Below, piece by piece: positions 1 through 12,400 of a stretch of 64,000 bases of DNA. The notes under the pieces were generated by a model that ran no database searches, had not been told where the DNA came from, and saw only the letters and a list, made by a program, of their open reading frames with translations. Within the stretch, counting starts at the first letter, position 1, and each line of letters starts with the position of its first letter. Both the position numbers and the translations under genes were made by a program. Origin of the DNA: Ancylostoma caninum (Eukaryota > Nematoda > Chromadorea > Rhabditida > Ancylostomatidae); contig JBAJFG010000024.1 in the NCBI GenBank assembly GCA_037903475.1, forward strand, positions 806,001-870,000, written 5' to 3'.

Positions 1-3000
1 TCGGTACGAATAGTGTTCGAGTGAGGATTTATTTTTGGGATTTGCATTTTATTGCGTTCGATGATGTTTGAGCTCTTTGCACGGCAAAAACGGAAGTTCC
101 GCTACTTAGTTTCGTATACACACACGAATGCGAGTTCTTTCTGCTTTCATTAGATTACTCTATCCTTTCACTATTCATTCATTCGTTTATTAGTTCAGTC
201 AATTAGCGCTGTCGTTGGCACTATCATTATTTCTCGTCTATTGTTTCTGAAAAACCAAATCCATTGGAGATATGATATCATTTTTTGTTAGATAAGCCTA
301 CTCTGTGGATATACACGGACTTCTTTCTATTTTTCGCTTAGCTATAGTCTTAATTAAAACATTCAACTAGTAAATTTCGGTTTCTGGCCCTCCCTTCGTT
401 AAAAGGGAACTCATTTGTCGTGGAAAAAAGTTAGAAATATACGACTCTATCCCGATCTTTCTGTTTTTACTCTGTTATGTACATGTCGTTCTGTTTAATC
501 CTTTTTTTTTGCTTCGCTCTACTTTTTCATGGTTTTTTAACTTCATGTGCTCTATTACAAGACAAACAAGCCTTTATTGAATCCCCTGAGACCCGACGTG
601 CAGAATACCTATGCGTGTTTGAATTTTTTTCCAAGTTTTTTTTTTATTCGCATGTCCATGCGCGCATGGAGCCCCTTACGTTTTTCATTGACGCTGCTGT
701 TACCAAAAAAAAAAAACAGTTGACGCAATTTCCGGCACATGCTTTCTGAAGAAATGCAGCACTTCTGGTGAAATGTTTGACTTTAGGGAGTTCTTTGCAA
801 AGATGTTATCGTGTATTTGCCCTGAATTGGATGGCTGCCAAATTTTACGCACTCCCTGAAAGTTGTTTTTGACCAATCAATCCTAGCTCTCTGGCAAGTA
901 CGAATCTGAGCGTGACCATCACGTGCATGAAAATACTTGGTTTTTCACCCCTCTGCCAAGAGAATTTCGTTACCAAGAGAATTTCGTTAATGTTCCTTGA
1001 AACCTAACAAACATGAAGTGCGCTTAGCAATGCTGACGATTCCAGCAACAATCCGCGGACAACTGATACTGAGCAGCAGCAGTGAAGCGATTTGAGGCGC
1101 AGAGTCGTGTTGTGATCTTCGTAAACCAAATTGTTTTGGTCGCTTCTGGCTGGCTGGGATGGGCAGCCAGGCAGACAGCCATCGAGTTATGCAGCTCGAA
1201 GACGGGTGGCTAGCTCACGCCACATTATCTAATCGGTTCTGAAGGTTCACAGCTGATTAGGGGGTTGTGGTGCTTTGATTTGGGCTCTTGTGCTGAGCTC
1301 TATTTTTGGCAAATACGGTCTTCAAGTTTTCCTGGGACTACCAGATTCCTTTCGTTTGGCGTTGTTTTCATCCGTTTTCCCATGTTTTATGTTTTTTTTT
1401 TTGAAATTATTCCCTTGTTGGATTATTTTGTTTTGAAATAGATTTCCTGTATATCTCGAAGGTGTTTGAAGAGCTTGGATGGCTAAGCTAGCTAGCTAAG
1501 TAGTTTTGAATAGCTTATCTCTCCTACTTCTTTTGTAATACTTCCTAGCCCTTCATTTTGTGAATTGAAGTGAACTGAATCAAAACCTGCTTTTGTGGTC
1601 TTCATGTTAGTTATCAATATTTTTTCCATAATTTGATTATTTACACATATTTTTTATTTAGTTTATTTGCATTCGAAGTGTTTCTTTTCCAGTGGTATTT
1701 GTTTCGAGATTCCTCAAAAACTTTTTGTCAAAAAAGGAATTAACTTGTAATACGATCGTTTTGGTTTCTTCTACTCTTCCTGTATTCCTAGCTTAGTGAG
1801 TCTGTCCGCAATTGTGCGATAATTTCAAATTCGTGCAATTTCTCCACCCCAAGCCCCGTTTTTCGCCATTTTCAACAGTGGTTCTTCAGTTTTTTTTTTG
1901 TTTAATATAAATTTTGTGACATTTCCTTTTCACAGTCTAGTCTAGCTTCATTTCCATAGTTTTCCTCTTCTTGGACGTATCTAGTGTCTTTACTAGACTT
2001 GACGGTAGCAGCTATAGCGCTTGGGGAAGAGGAGAAATGCTACTTCCGTTAGGATATCCCAAGGGATTTTGTGTTTATCATAGAAGATGACATGGGAAAA
2101 AAAGATGGATATTTGTCGATAAGGCGGAATGTTGGCTTGCAGTAGTTTGTAGGGATTGTTCATGCCATATAAACTGTTATTTCATTAATTCTCGTCAATT
2201 CATCTATTAGTTATATAGGTGTGATCCCGTTTTACTTTATTTTTATTGCCTGTTATTTTTGAGTACTCCGCCCCTGTTCCTCCTCTTTCACTTTCTTTCT
2301 TCCTCATTTCCTTTTCAATTTTTATATGCTTGTTTTGGCAACTCGATCATGAGGATTGTTCGGGCACATCTCATGCGTGCGGGTATCTTACGCAAACAGC
2401 AAGCATAAACGTACCTGTTTATTTTTAGAAAATAAGTGAACCGCTTCGAAGTCCTAGCTCCTAGTACTGCGTTTACCTGTAGAATGTAATGTCCTTTTAA
2501 TTTCTGCTGCAGCGATTCCAAGAGTATTTTTAACTCAGTCTGACTTCTCACGGAAATGTATCACTTTGGCCTTCATAGGCTCCCATTAGGTCACTGTAGT
2601 CAAATTGTTGTTTATACATGAGCGTCGTTATCTTTAGACCATTCTTTTCACTGCCTTATTATTGATTTGCATGTTTTCGCTTTGGCTGCTTCTAGTCGGG
2701 CTCTTCCAGAGGTGTTTTCGCCCCCCCCCCCCCTCCTTGGACTTTTCATCTAACCGGACATGAGGTTCTCATTGTTATTTCTTCAATGTCTATGGGATAT
2801 AGTTTGATTAGAAAGGCTATATGTGTAAAATTTCTTCTGTTCCCTGACTTCCTGGAAATTATCTCGTTTCTCTGGAATATTCCCCGTGCGCCCACTTCTA
2901 TTCCCATCCATTCCACGGTAGGCACCACGGTCTGGATGGCAGCGTTTTTGAAAACCAGTTTTCCCATTGTATTGTGTTGGATGGGCCAACGCTATGTGAG

Positions 3001-6000
3001 TGTGCTCCTCCGTTCGTGTTCTGGCGTTACTTTCCATGACCTTTTGAAGTTAAACAAGCGTAACTGTGAATAAGGAAGTAGATGGTAACGGGTGAAGAAG
3101 GCGTTGCTAAGCGGCGTCCAAACAGCCTGTTTTGGTGGTTCCTCGGTGAGTCCTGGTGGCAATGGCTGCTAATATTTGGTTATTTTGTGGTTCCTTGGGT
3201 TCCAGGCAGTTTTCTCCTTTCTTTTGCCCTTTTCTGGTCGTTTTTGGCCTTTTTCATTTGAAATTTCGACATTTCTTGCTTGTTTGCCGGGGAGAAAGCG
3301 GCCGAAAGTTTTCCCAGAAACCAGAAACTTCACTGCAATACCTTTTGGAAGCGTGAACGTCATTTGATTGTGGAACAGATTTTTTCTTGGGAATCGCGAT
3401 ATGTTTCTGGCATATCTCATCGAAGTGAATTTATACGCATGTTTATGACCACGGGGCTGTAATGCAGCTTTCTTGATCCGAATAAAAAATGGCAGCGAGG
3501 AATTGAGAGTTTTCTGCAGTCTTCCATTTATCTTTGTTTTTCTGCATTGTTTGGGTTTTAGCTTTTTTTCCTTCCCGTTTAGAAGTACATTTCCGTTTAG
3601 GCTTTTTGAATTTTTATGTTTTTGAACTTCAATTTTGCCATTTTTATGCGTGAACCAGTGTGGACACCATTCGCAGGTTGCCATGCTATTTTTTTCTTAT
3701 GGCGAACTGCATCCTGGATTTTCTAGTTCTTTTTCCTCCAAGTTCTGACGGTGGATTTTTTTCTTACGGAATGTTAAGTCAGTTGCTTCTCTAGTTTAAT
3801 TAATCGGCTACTGAAGAGTATGCAGGATAGCTTTCTTAGGTTTTCTGGAACATTTTCCTCTAGCTGTATGAACCGTGGCTTTTCCAAAAGAGCTACCATG
3901 GTTATGGATTTATGTTCCTGGCAGATTTCTTGTTAATTGTAGTGGTTGCTTCGCATTTATTTCCACGTTTCCCATCTTTTCGGACCTTGCAGTTTACTCG
4001 GAAAGCCTGCTTTTCCAGTCTCGTAAGGCTGGACCTGTGGGTTGCGTGGTTTCTAGGAGCCGTACAATTGCTGTCATTTTCCTTTTCCCCCACCGTTTTC
4101 CTTCTGAGAACTGGTTACTGCGAAGGGGTGTGTGCGTGTTTCGTTTTCGTAGCCGATGAAATCTGTCGACCTTGAACGAAATTTGCTGTATAGGAAATGC
4201 TTTCACATGCAGGGCCGGCCGTTCGCGCGCGAAATGGTGATTGATTGGAGAGAAGGTGTGCAGAGCGGAGGGAGGTTTCTCTCTTGGGAATTTCCCATGG
4301 AAAACTCTGGAAACAGATGCTGAAGAGAGCTTGTTGTGAAGGGAATTATCTAAGATGACTTCTGAAAAGGCTTGAACACCTAAAATAATTTGAAAGAACA
4401 AAATAATGAGTGACTAGTGCTGCATGCAGCTGAGTTTGCAGTCTCGAGTGAAATAGGCTGCGTCATTGTCGATCCATTAGCCTCGTTGCTTTTTTTCTGA
4501 GCAAAGCGCAAGGTCTTCTGGACGGATATTCCAAGGAGAGTTGAGGGAAAGGCGGAGATTGACCAATGAAGCGACAAAAGGAGTGTATTGGCTCCTAGAA
4601 ACGTGGAAAATAGCTACTAAAAAGTAGATGGCGCTGTTGCAATTCACAAAGGAAATTGATGAATTTTTGGTGGGAGGTCCCTACAGATGCCTCGATGGGC
4701 CGGATCTTTTCCCGATAGCACTCATTCGCCTTAGAAGAAAAAGGCTGTTTTTCTGGTGATTAATGGCTAAGTGATCAGTCGTTAGTCCACAGTGAGCGAT
4801 TATATCTTTGTATTAGCGAGGGCCTGGTTATTCGAATACAAAACTTCGGCGTAAGCAGTTCCATCAAAAAATTTATTAGGAATGATTCTCACACCTTTTG
4901 AGTTCTCTGGGAGAGGAGGAAACATCCAGGCTGGTCGTTCACATTTGGCTCCTTTTCAATTCTGTACAATCAAAATTTTCCTCCTTGGTTCGCTGAGATC
5001 AAATAGACTTTCTTTCGATTGCTGTGAACAGTAACAATATCATTGCCTTATAGTGACTGTCTTTTATTTTTATTTTGGAATTCTTATTTTTGCCCATTAC
5101 TCTTCAGCTGCTTAGGTATTCTACTTTTATACTACTTTTTATCGCTAGACAACTCGTCTTCTTCATGATGACAGTGATGCTTCAGTCCCTCAATTACAGG
5201 GACCATACATTTGCGAGGGCTCAGACGCATGAACTACTGTTGTTGGTTCTCACCTGTCTGATCACGCTTCAAATCAATGAACAGCTGTTCTTGAATCTTG
5301 GCCACTCAGGTGTTTTTCTGTTACCAGTAGTCCTTCACGGCTCGGCTGGAATTCGGTTTGCCTGATTGCTCTCGAGTTTTTTTTTTCTTTTTCGTTCGAG
5401 GCTATTCTTATTTTTGCCCATTACTCTTCAGCTGCTTAGGTATTCTACTTTTATACTACTTTTTATCGCTAGACAACTCATTCTCATTCTTCTTATCATC
5501 TGACGATTTTCCTGACAGTTCCTTTGAGTCTGTTTACAACCTGATTTTCCTTTGAAATTCAGAAATGAACAAGAAATTGAGGCTCAGAGAATAGGATAAA
5601 TTAGTAGTGTTCTATAGAATCTTGAATCTCCATTTTCCTATAGAACTTTAGGCGTTTGTTCTGCTGCTTTTTCTGGTTTCCTTTTTCCAAATAAATTCCT
5701 TGAGAACTCGCACTAAGATCTGAAGCTATTCTGCTCTTCAGAGCAACCTCCGCCAATAATATTGCATTTATCCAGCCTTCTAAGTCAGAGGTTATGATAA
5801 TGGCAAAATCAAGGAGATCAGCGCAACTTAGGTTTGAGAAGTTTTGGAAAATTCTTGTTAATCTCTGGGAATTCTATCAGTTGTGTTTGTTGGTGAAGTA
5901 GTAATGAGAAAAAGCATATGAATGTGAGGATTTATTGCTCTGATAGGGAAATTTTTCCGAAATATGGGAATCACCAAATTCTTTTCATGAATTTTCAGTG

Positions 6001-6440
6001 TTTAATTTGTCGCTCCATAACTCTTCAATCGCTCCTTAACAATACTTTTTCCTCCTCAGTTTTCTTGCAACTTCCCTCAGTCATTTCTCAATCTCAGGAG
6101 TGTATGTTAGCGGCTGACGGATATAGTTTCGTGGATTCAGCTGTTCTAGAGTTTTTCTGCTGAGTGTATAGACAGAGCTTCTGCTTGCGTTAAACCTATG
6201 CTAGAGAGCGCGTTCTGTTGACAAAGCATTGCTTTTCAACGTATGCTCTCTGCTGTTGCCATTGATGTTGGGTTGGGGAAGATGTTCGCTGGCTATGTAG
6301 CTGGCTAAGCTATTCATTTCACTCTTGAGTAGTTTCCGTTTTCCTAGAAAAACATATGTCTGATGTGTGATCTTTGATCTGGAAGCTTTTTTTGTGGATT
6401 TTCTATCCTAGGAATTGCTGATAAATCCAATGTCTTGCCT
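1..6440. other. Upstream region of msi-1, no gene recognised
   Basis: AT-rich DNA with many T-runs. The open frames are short and I found no conserved protein or exon chain on either strand. It lies immediately 5' of the first recognisable msi-1 coding exon and probably holds the promoter and any 5' UTR exon or intron of that gene. Notable contents are a C-run near 2721-2732 and a perfect 76-bp direct repeat (5080-5155 and 5404-5479). That no gene is present is a judgement from reading, not from a search. Confidence 0.4.
5080..5479. repeat. Perfect 76-bp direct repeat, 324 bp apart
   Basis: The 76 bases at 5080-5155 are repeated without mismatch at 5404-5479 in the same orientation, and the sequences diverge outside them. 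The segment between is unrelated. This could be a recent local duplication or gene conversion, or an assembly error joining two reads of one locus. No coding content is seen in the unit. Confidence 0.85.
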
Positions 6441-6446
6441 TTCAGA
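6441..6446 (+). promoter_or_regulatory. Splice acceptor before msi-1 first coding exon
   Basis: A TTTCAG acceptor ends at 6445, only 20 bases before the ATG at 6466. It marks either a cis-spliced 5' UTR intron or a spliced-leader trans-splicing site, as is common in nematodes. The sequence cannot tell which, since any upstream UTR exon would be noncoding. Confidence 0.6.
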
Positions 6447-6465
6447 GGTGTAGTGTTGTGGCTTT

Positions 6466-9400
6466 ATGGACGAGCACCATCACACGGCGACCAGCGGCTC
6501 GACCTCGACGGCTGCGATGAACAACTCGGCGACCACACCGACCGGTGGCGGCGGTGCAGGCGGTGGCGGTGGTGGCGGCAGCCCGACAGGCGACTCAGTA
6601 AAGCACGAAGAGGCCCGACTGAACGCAGATTCTGATGACGGATCACAAGCACAGGATCCAGGGTGAGCCCTAGACGATCTGGGATGAAGTAGCCACACTG
6701 GTGCTCTATTACTATTCATACGCTGTTACTTTCAGGAAGATGTTCATCGGTGGTCTGAGCTGGCAAACAACGGCTGGTGAGTGTGTTAGCGGCGGCGGCG
6801 GCTGCTGCCACTGCAACTACTGCTACTAGCGCTGCTGGTGTTGTTGTTTTGGGGAAGAGGAACGGGAACGCTTGTTTTTCGCCCCAACCGCGCGTCCATT
6901 CAACGACAACGACGTCGCTGTGATAGATACCGAGTGATATGTGCGTGCCCAAGCACCGGCTTGACCCAGCTGACTGCTATGGGGACCGTGGCATTGGTGG
7001 AGACTTGCTACTAAATATTCTGGTTGGGTTGACCCGTAGAAATGTTGAAGGGAATTCGTTACGAAAGTGCAACTGTTCTTTCGGGCTCAACCCGTGACGT
7101 TTGGGCGGGATTTGAACTGCTAGGCGTGGAACAAAGGGGTTGTGCGAGCAATTTTCAGGGATTTTCTGGAATTGAAAGCTTGGTGTTGTTATAATGCAGC
7201 TAGGCCTACAATAGTAATATGAAAGTCTAACACAACTTCAGAATTTATGCACTATATTTAATTCTGTATGGCTAACTATATGTGGAATTGAACGACATCA
7301 CGTCATGAGCCGAAAAGATTGCGGCTGGTCGAGTTGCTTCTGCGAGGCAGGAGGTCTTGGCTACCACCGGAATAGACTAGCTCCAGAAATTTGCGGAAGC
7401 GGTGAAGGAAAAACGGAGCAGATACGAAATCTCTCATTGTACAACATACTTTCCACCCAATTTTTCCAATCTTTTAGTGAAAATGCTTACAACATATTGT
7501 CGGAGCTAGGCTGGAACCCCATTCCCTAATTTGCGTGTTCTCCTGGTCTTGCCCTCTCTAACCACTACTTTGTCTGTCCACCTGGGCCTTCCCTACCTAA
7601 GGAATAATTTTTCAAAATTGATTATTGTAAATTTGGGATTATTGGGTCCTTGGACATCCATAACTCGTTGTTCTGGAACAAGGGAATCTGTCATCTGCCC
7701 AGACAATATGCCGTTGTCACTGTTAACGACAGTGATAATGCAGTTAATTGAAGAGCTTTTGGTATAAAGTTATGATAAAAACAAAAAGAGATCCAATTTT
7801 GTTGGGCAAGGCTTTTTCGAAATCCTAGTATTTGGCTCCCTTTGGCTATATTAGACTGAAATAGAGTGGGAAAATTGCTTTTCCTTCTAGGGCTTCAGTT
7901 ATTTTGTTGTTTTCTTTAATTTTTAGTGTTTCATGTGGGAAGGCTAGAAGATCTTCGATATTTTATTTCTTAAAAAAAAAACTAATTTTCTATGGGAATA
8001 AAGTACCCAATGTACTAATAAGAAGAGACGCTGTGAGCATTAAGAAGCTGACTCGTTTGATATCCTGTTGTCCACTACATTGTTTATTTTCTGTGATGAA
8101 TATGGGAGATTATAGTATTTCCGTGGATTTGCCTTAAATCCGCCTTCAGTACAGATTATGATCAAGCATGTGTACTCTTCAGCCTAAATGCAAATATGTA
8201 GTACACACTAGTTTTTGTCCATTTGTTAATTTCTTGTTCTTGGTAGCGAACTGGGATTTACCAGGATTCATCTGGATTTCAGGCGCGCGTTTTATTCCCA
8301 TCACCTTCTAACTCGCGAGTTTCTCCGACTTCAAGCGACTGACACAATTTTTAGGACTGCTTACCGCGGTATGCAACGTTCATTGTTGCAATGATAGCAT
8401 AGCAAACCAATGTTTTGATGTTTTTTGTGCGGGGGCCATAGTGGCGCTGTTGGTGTCGGAGGCTGCTGGATGGCTGGTTTCTTCTGTCGCGTTGACGTTG
8501 ACGTCGTCATCACATCGATTCCTATCGCAGCGGTACCAAAAACACGCTCGAGTCCAGTGAAGACTAGCGACGAGCAGGGAACATTGGGAAGTTGTTAGGA
8601 AGGGGAGGGGGAAGCAGAAGGTTGGGTTTATTGTTATGGATTGTGGAGAGGAGTTTTTACTGGGTTAGCAGGATTTGTGGCCTCTTGGATGTGTTAGGAT
8701 GATAGTTTCTTGCTTTTGCTAGGGCAATATCGTGAGTAAAAGGAATGGAAGGAGTTGGATTTATTTCTGTTCTTTTTCATGTTCCCTGGTAAAGGCGTTA
8801 ACTATGGGTTGCTACGCATGCAGTGCAGTTTCCTAGTACCTTTTGAAGCATTATTTTCCTAAAGGTTCTCTCTATAGTCGTGAAATTTCTGCATTTCAGA
8901 GGGATTACGCGATTATTTCGGCCGTTTCGGCGAGGTTAACGAGTGTATGGTTATGCGGGACCCAGCGACAAAACGGGCTAGGTATTTTTTTCCGAATTTT
9001 CTAATCGATTTTCTTGAAAAATTCCTTCATACATTGCTTTGAGTTGACCTCGATGGTTTTAAACGGGCGGAACTGGATGGAGTAGACATTCTTCTTCCTT
9101 CCAAAAGTTAGAACCTGAAACAGGAACAGGAACACAACACGGAATGCAGCTTTCTGTTGCTTGCTGTTATTCTTGAGCTCTATTCTTACTTTTGGGATCT
9201 TCGGGATCAAATTTAGCTCCTTGGAATCAATTTTATCAAATTTTCCTCAAAAGCATTGTATGTTTGCTTGAAAGTGAAGTAACAAATGTCCAGGTTACAT
9301 TCTCTCTCAGTACATTTTATCCAGATTTTCTAGCCTTTTTTTTTCTCGAACGAAAATTCTGGGCTCTTTTTGAAGATAAAAATAAGAGGTTGATAAAAAT

Positions 9401-12400
9401 ATAAGAAAACTATGGTTTTCATAGGGCGTGAATAAAATTTCCGAAGCTTTTTCCATGTCAGTTCTTTTGGTCGCTTGTTGTTCTGGTAGCTGCTGTTTTG
9501 CCTCCGAAGAGGATTTTCTATTTCGTAGTAAAAAAAAGATCCAAAAAAATGCTATGGAGTCTCCACTTGATTTTGAGCAAAAAAAAAAATGAAATGAAGT
9601 TGGGTTCATGAGTTTTTGCGGTAGCATTCTGAGGCTCTTTTCTGCTCTTTACTGTAGTTGAGTAGGTACTGAATAGATGGGTTTCGGAGAAATCTTCTTT
9701 TTCTTAAATTGGATAAAAAATTTTGGGATTAATCGTCCATTGAATTGTATAGATTTTCATTGCAATTTGTACTTTTCTTTATTTTCATTCCTTATTTTAT
9801 TCTGATTTTAATTGGCTGTTCTTTCAGAGGCTTCGGGTTTATCACATTTGTCGATCCGGCTAGTGTAGATAGGGTATTGGCTACAGAAGAACACGAATTA
9901 GATGGCAAAAAGGTGATTTTTGAACTTTTCTTTGCTGGAGAATGCTGTTTACATATTATTTTTTATTTTTGCATTATATTTTTTTATTAGCTTTATGAAA
10001 AATGCTACGTATCCTGTGTTAAAAACAGTTCAATTTGGAAATATTAGAACGCAAAGGTTCATCCTTGTTCTAAATACTTGTACGAGTTTTTGTGTAGTTC
10101 CAAGGGTTAGGATTATTACCAACAGCTGTTGGATCGTAAAGCCAGATAGGGATATTTATTTGGCTAAGCTTACAAAAACAGGTTTCCAGAACACTCCATA
10201 TGTTTATCGCTTAGTAGCAGGTTTGTGCGCAGCAATCTGTACGAGTTTGAACGTTCCGGCCCGTGGAGCGCAGCTGCGATCGCTTGTTTTTCGCGGCACG
10301 AATGTGTAAATGAGTAGAATTTGATTATCGCTTCATCCCTATGTAAAGCTTTGCACATATCTGCACAAGGTCCTGACTGGAATTACGGTTCTATGAAGAC
10401 TATCGCTGCTTTTTTATCGTCTGTGCTCTGCCCTATTTATCGATGTTATGTACTTAATAATCATTAGGGCGTATATAGTCGCTTTTCAGAGGAAGCGGGT
10501 TTTCGATTGTTACTGGGTGGCACGGATTTGGCTTAATAAAGTTTTATTTGATACCTCGAAGCATCATCGTCCCCATCATATCATTTGTCTTGTTCTCCTT
10601 TCTGAGTGTTGTGGGTGCTGTTGCTGCAGTTGTATGCCTTGAATCGCTGCTACTGTTGTTCTGTTTACAATTTTAGTTGAGAATCTCAAATCTAGTGGGA
10701 AATTTATGTCCTCTGGGTTGGCCCATTTTTATCGATGTGCTCTGGATGACAGTGACAGTAAGATTGTAATGTAATACGGAATTTTTGTCGTACCCTCTTT
10801 GAGAAATCAGAGAAATTTCTCCAAGAACACATATTGCTCTTGTTTCATGCGAATAATTGAGAGTTACTTATAATTTAGTTTGAAGAAATCGCGAAAATTT
10901 GAGTTGAAAATTTCTCCTGGGTCACTTTTTGTGGAGCTGGTTTCAGATTGAAGCTTTCCTTTTTCTTTGTCTTTTCGTTTGCAGTAGGCCAGTTATCAGA
11001 AAATAAGTTAGATATCTACCATGAGGCTATTTTTACTGTGCCAGGATTCATGAACGTTCCCAGGAAGACTCTAAACTTCTCCGTTCGTTCACAGTGGAGG
11101 GGTTTCTTGGATAAGTTCTCGTGGATTCCGTAACAGCTGACGTTGCTGACCATCATTCATCGATACCAGTCAACTTCAAGGAATTGGCCCATTTTTGAAC
11201 GCAGAATCAATCCATCTTAAAAAGATAGGAGAGATTCATCTCTGCCTGATTGTCCCTGGGTCCCACTTCTGGACTTGTGTTGGTTGTAAAGCAAGTCAGG
11301 GATAGTAAAATGCAGCCCATCAATCAATCATTAGGCTTTTTTTGTACGATCTCGTCCATTTCTTTTACTTCTTTGCGTTGGATTTTGGATTATTCTTTGT
11401 GCTATTATAGATTGCAATGATATGAATCCTATATTATACTCTTCCTTCCTCTCATTCGATCTTGATTCGAGCGCCCTTTTTTTTTGATTGAGTGCACATA
11501 TTGCACATCCCATTCGCAATCTCTGAAATAGACCACTAGAAAATCAGCTAGAAGTTTTTTTTCTGCAAAAACGATGGCTCGCATTAGATGGAGAGTCGCT
11601 GGCATAGATATATCTCTATAGGGCTAATTTTAGCTAGCTGACGTAGCTAATAGCTAGGAAAGGGTGTTTTTCCTGGTCATTTCGCGGAAGAGCATGTTTT
11701 GAAAAAATAGCGCATTATCTGACAGCGCCAGTTAAATTGCCCTGCAAGCGTGTAACACTCGATATTCCGTTTCGTATTTGTGTAGAGGCGAAGTTCTACG
11801 GCATCGAACATACTTGGATTCTTTTGTTTTTCATTTTGGAGGATTTTTTTAGAAAAGGGTGGAATAGGTTGGTTAAGTACTAGGCTAGGCGGAGTGTATT
11901 TTAAGAATTTTCAAAGCAAAAATTATTTCACTTCCTTATGTTTTTATTTTCTACATGATATTTTTAATGAAATATTTGTTATTTGTGAATTCATTTGAAT
12001 AGTTGAATGCGTCACGCTATTCGATACTTCCCCTACATTTCCTTTTCTTTTCAGATCGACCCGAAGGTCGCTTTTCCAAAAAGATCGCAGACAAAGGTGC
12101 GTTTTTCTTTTTCTTGAAAGGACTAGTTTTCTCTTTCTTCCCCATTGAGTGATGTATGTAGCTGAGATGAAAGAGATGGAAGTGTTGTTTTTTCTTCTCT
12201 TCTGGAGATATTTTTTGTCAGGATTAGTCCGCATGAATAGGTTTGTTTGCCGTGGCAAGGAAGTGCTTTCTTTCGTGGGCTGCCGATCGTTGAGAAACGT
12301 TGCTCGTTTTCCACGATCACAAGGAAATTTCTATCGACAGCCTGTTGTGGGCTTTTGCTGTTTACGTTTGATTTTCCGCACTCGCCTCCGCGTCTCGATT

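Noticed and set aside
3169..3684. 171-aa Lys-rich minus-strand frame
   Set aside because: The Lys/Phe bias comes from T-runs on the plus strand. No splice sites or homology.
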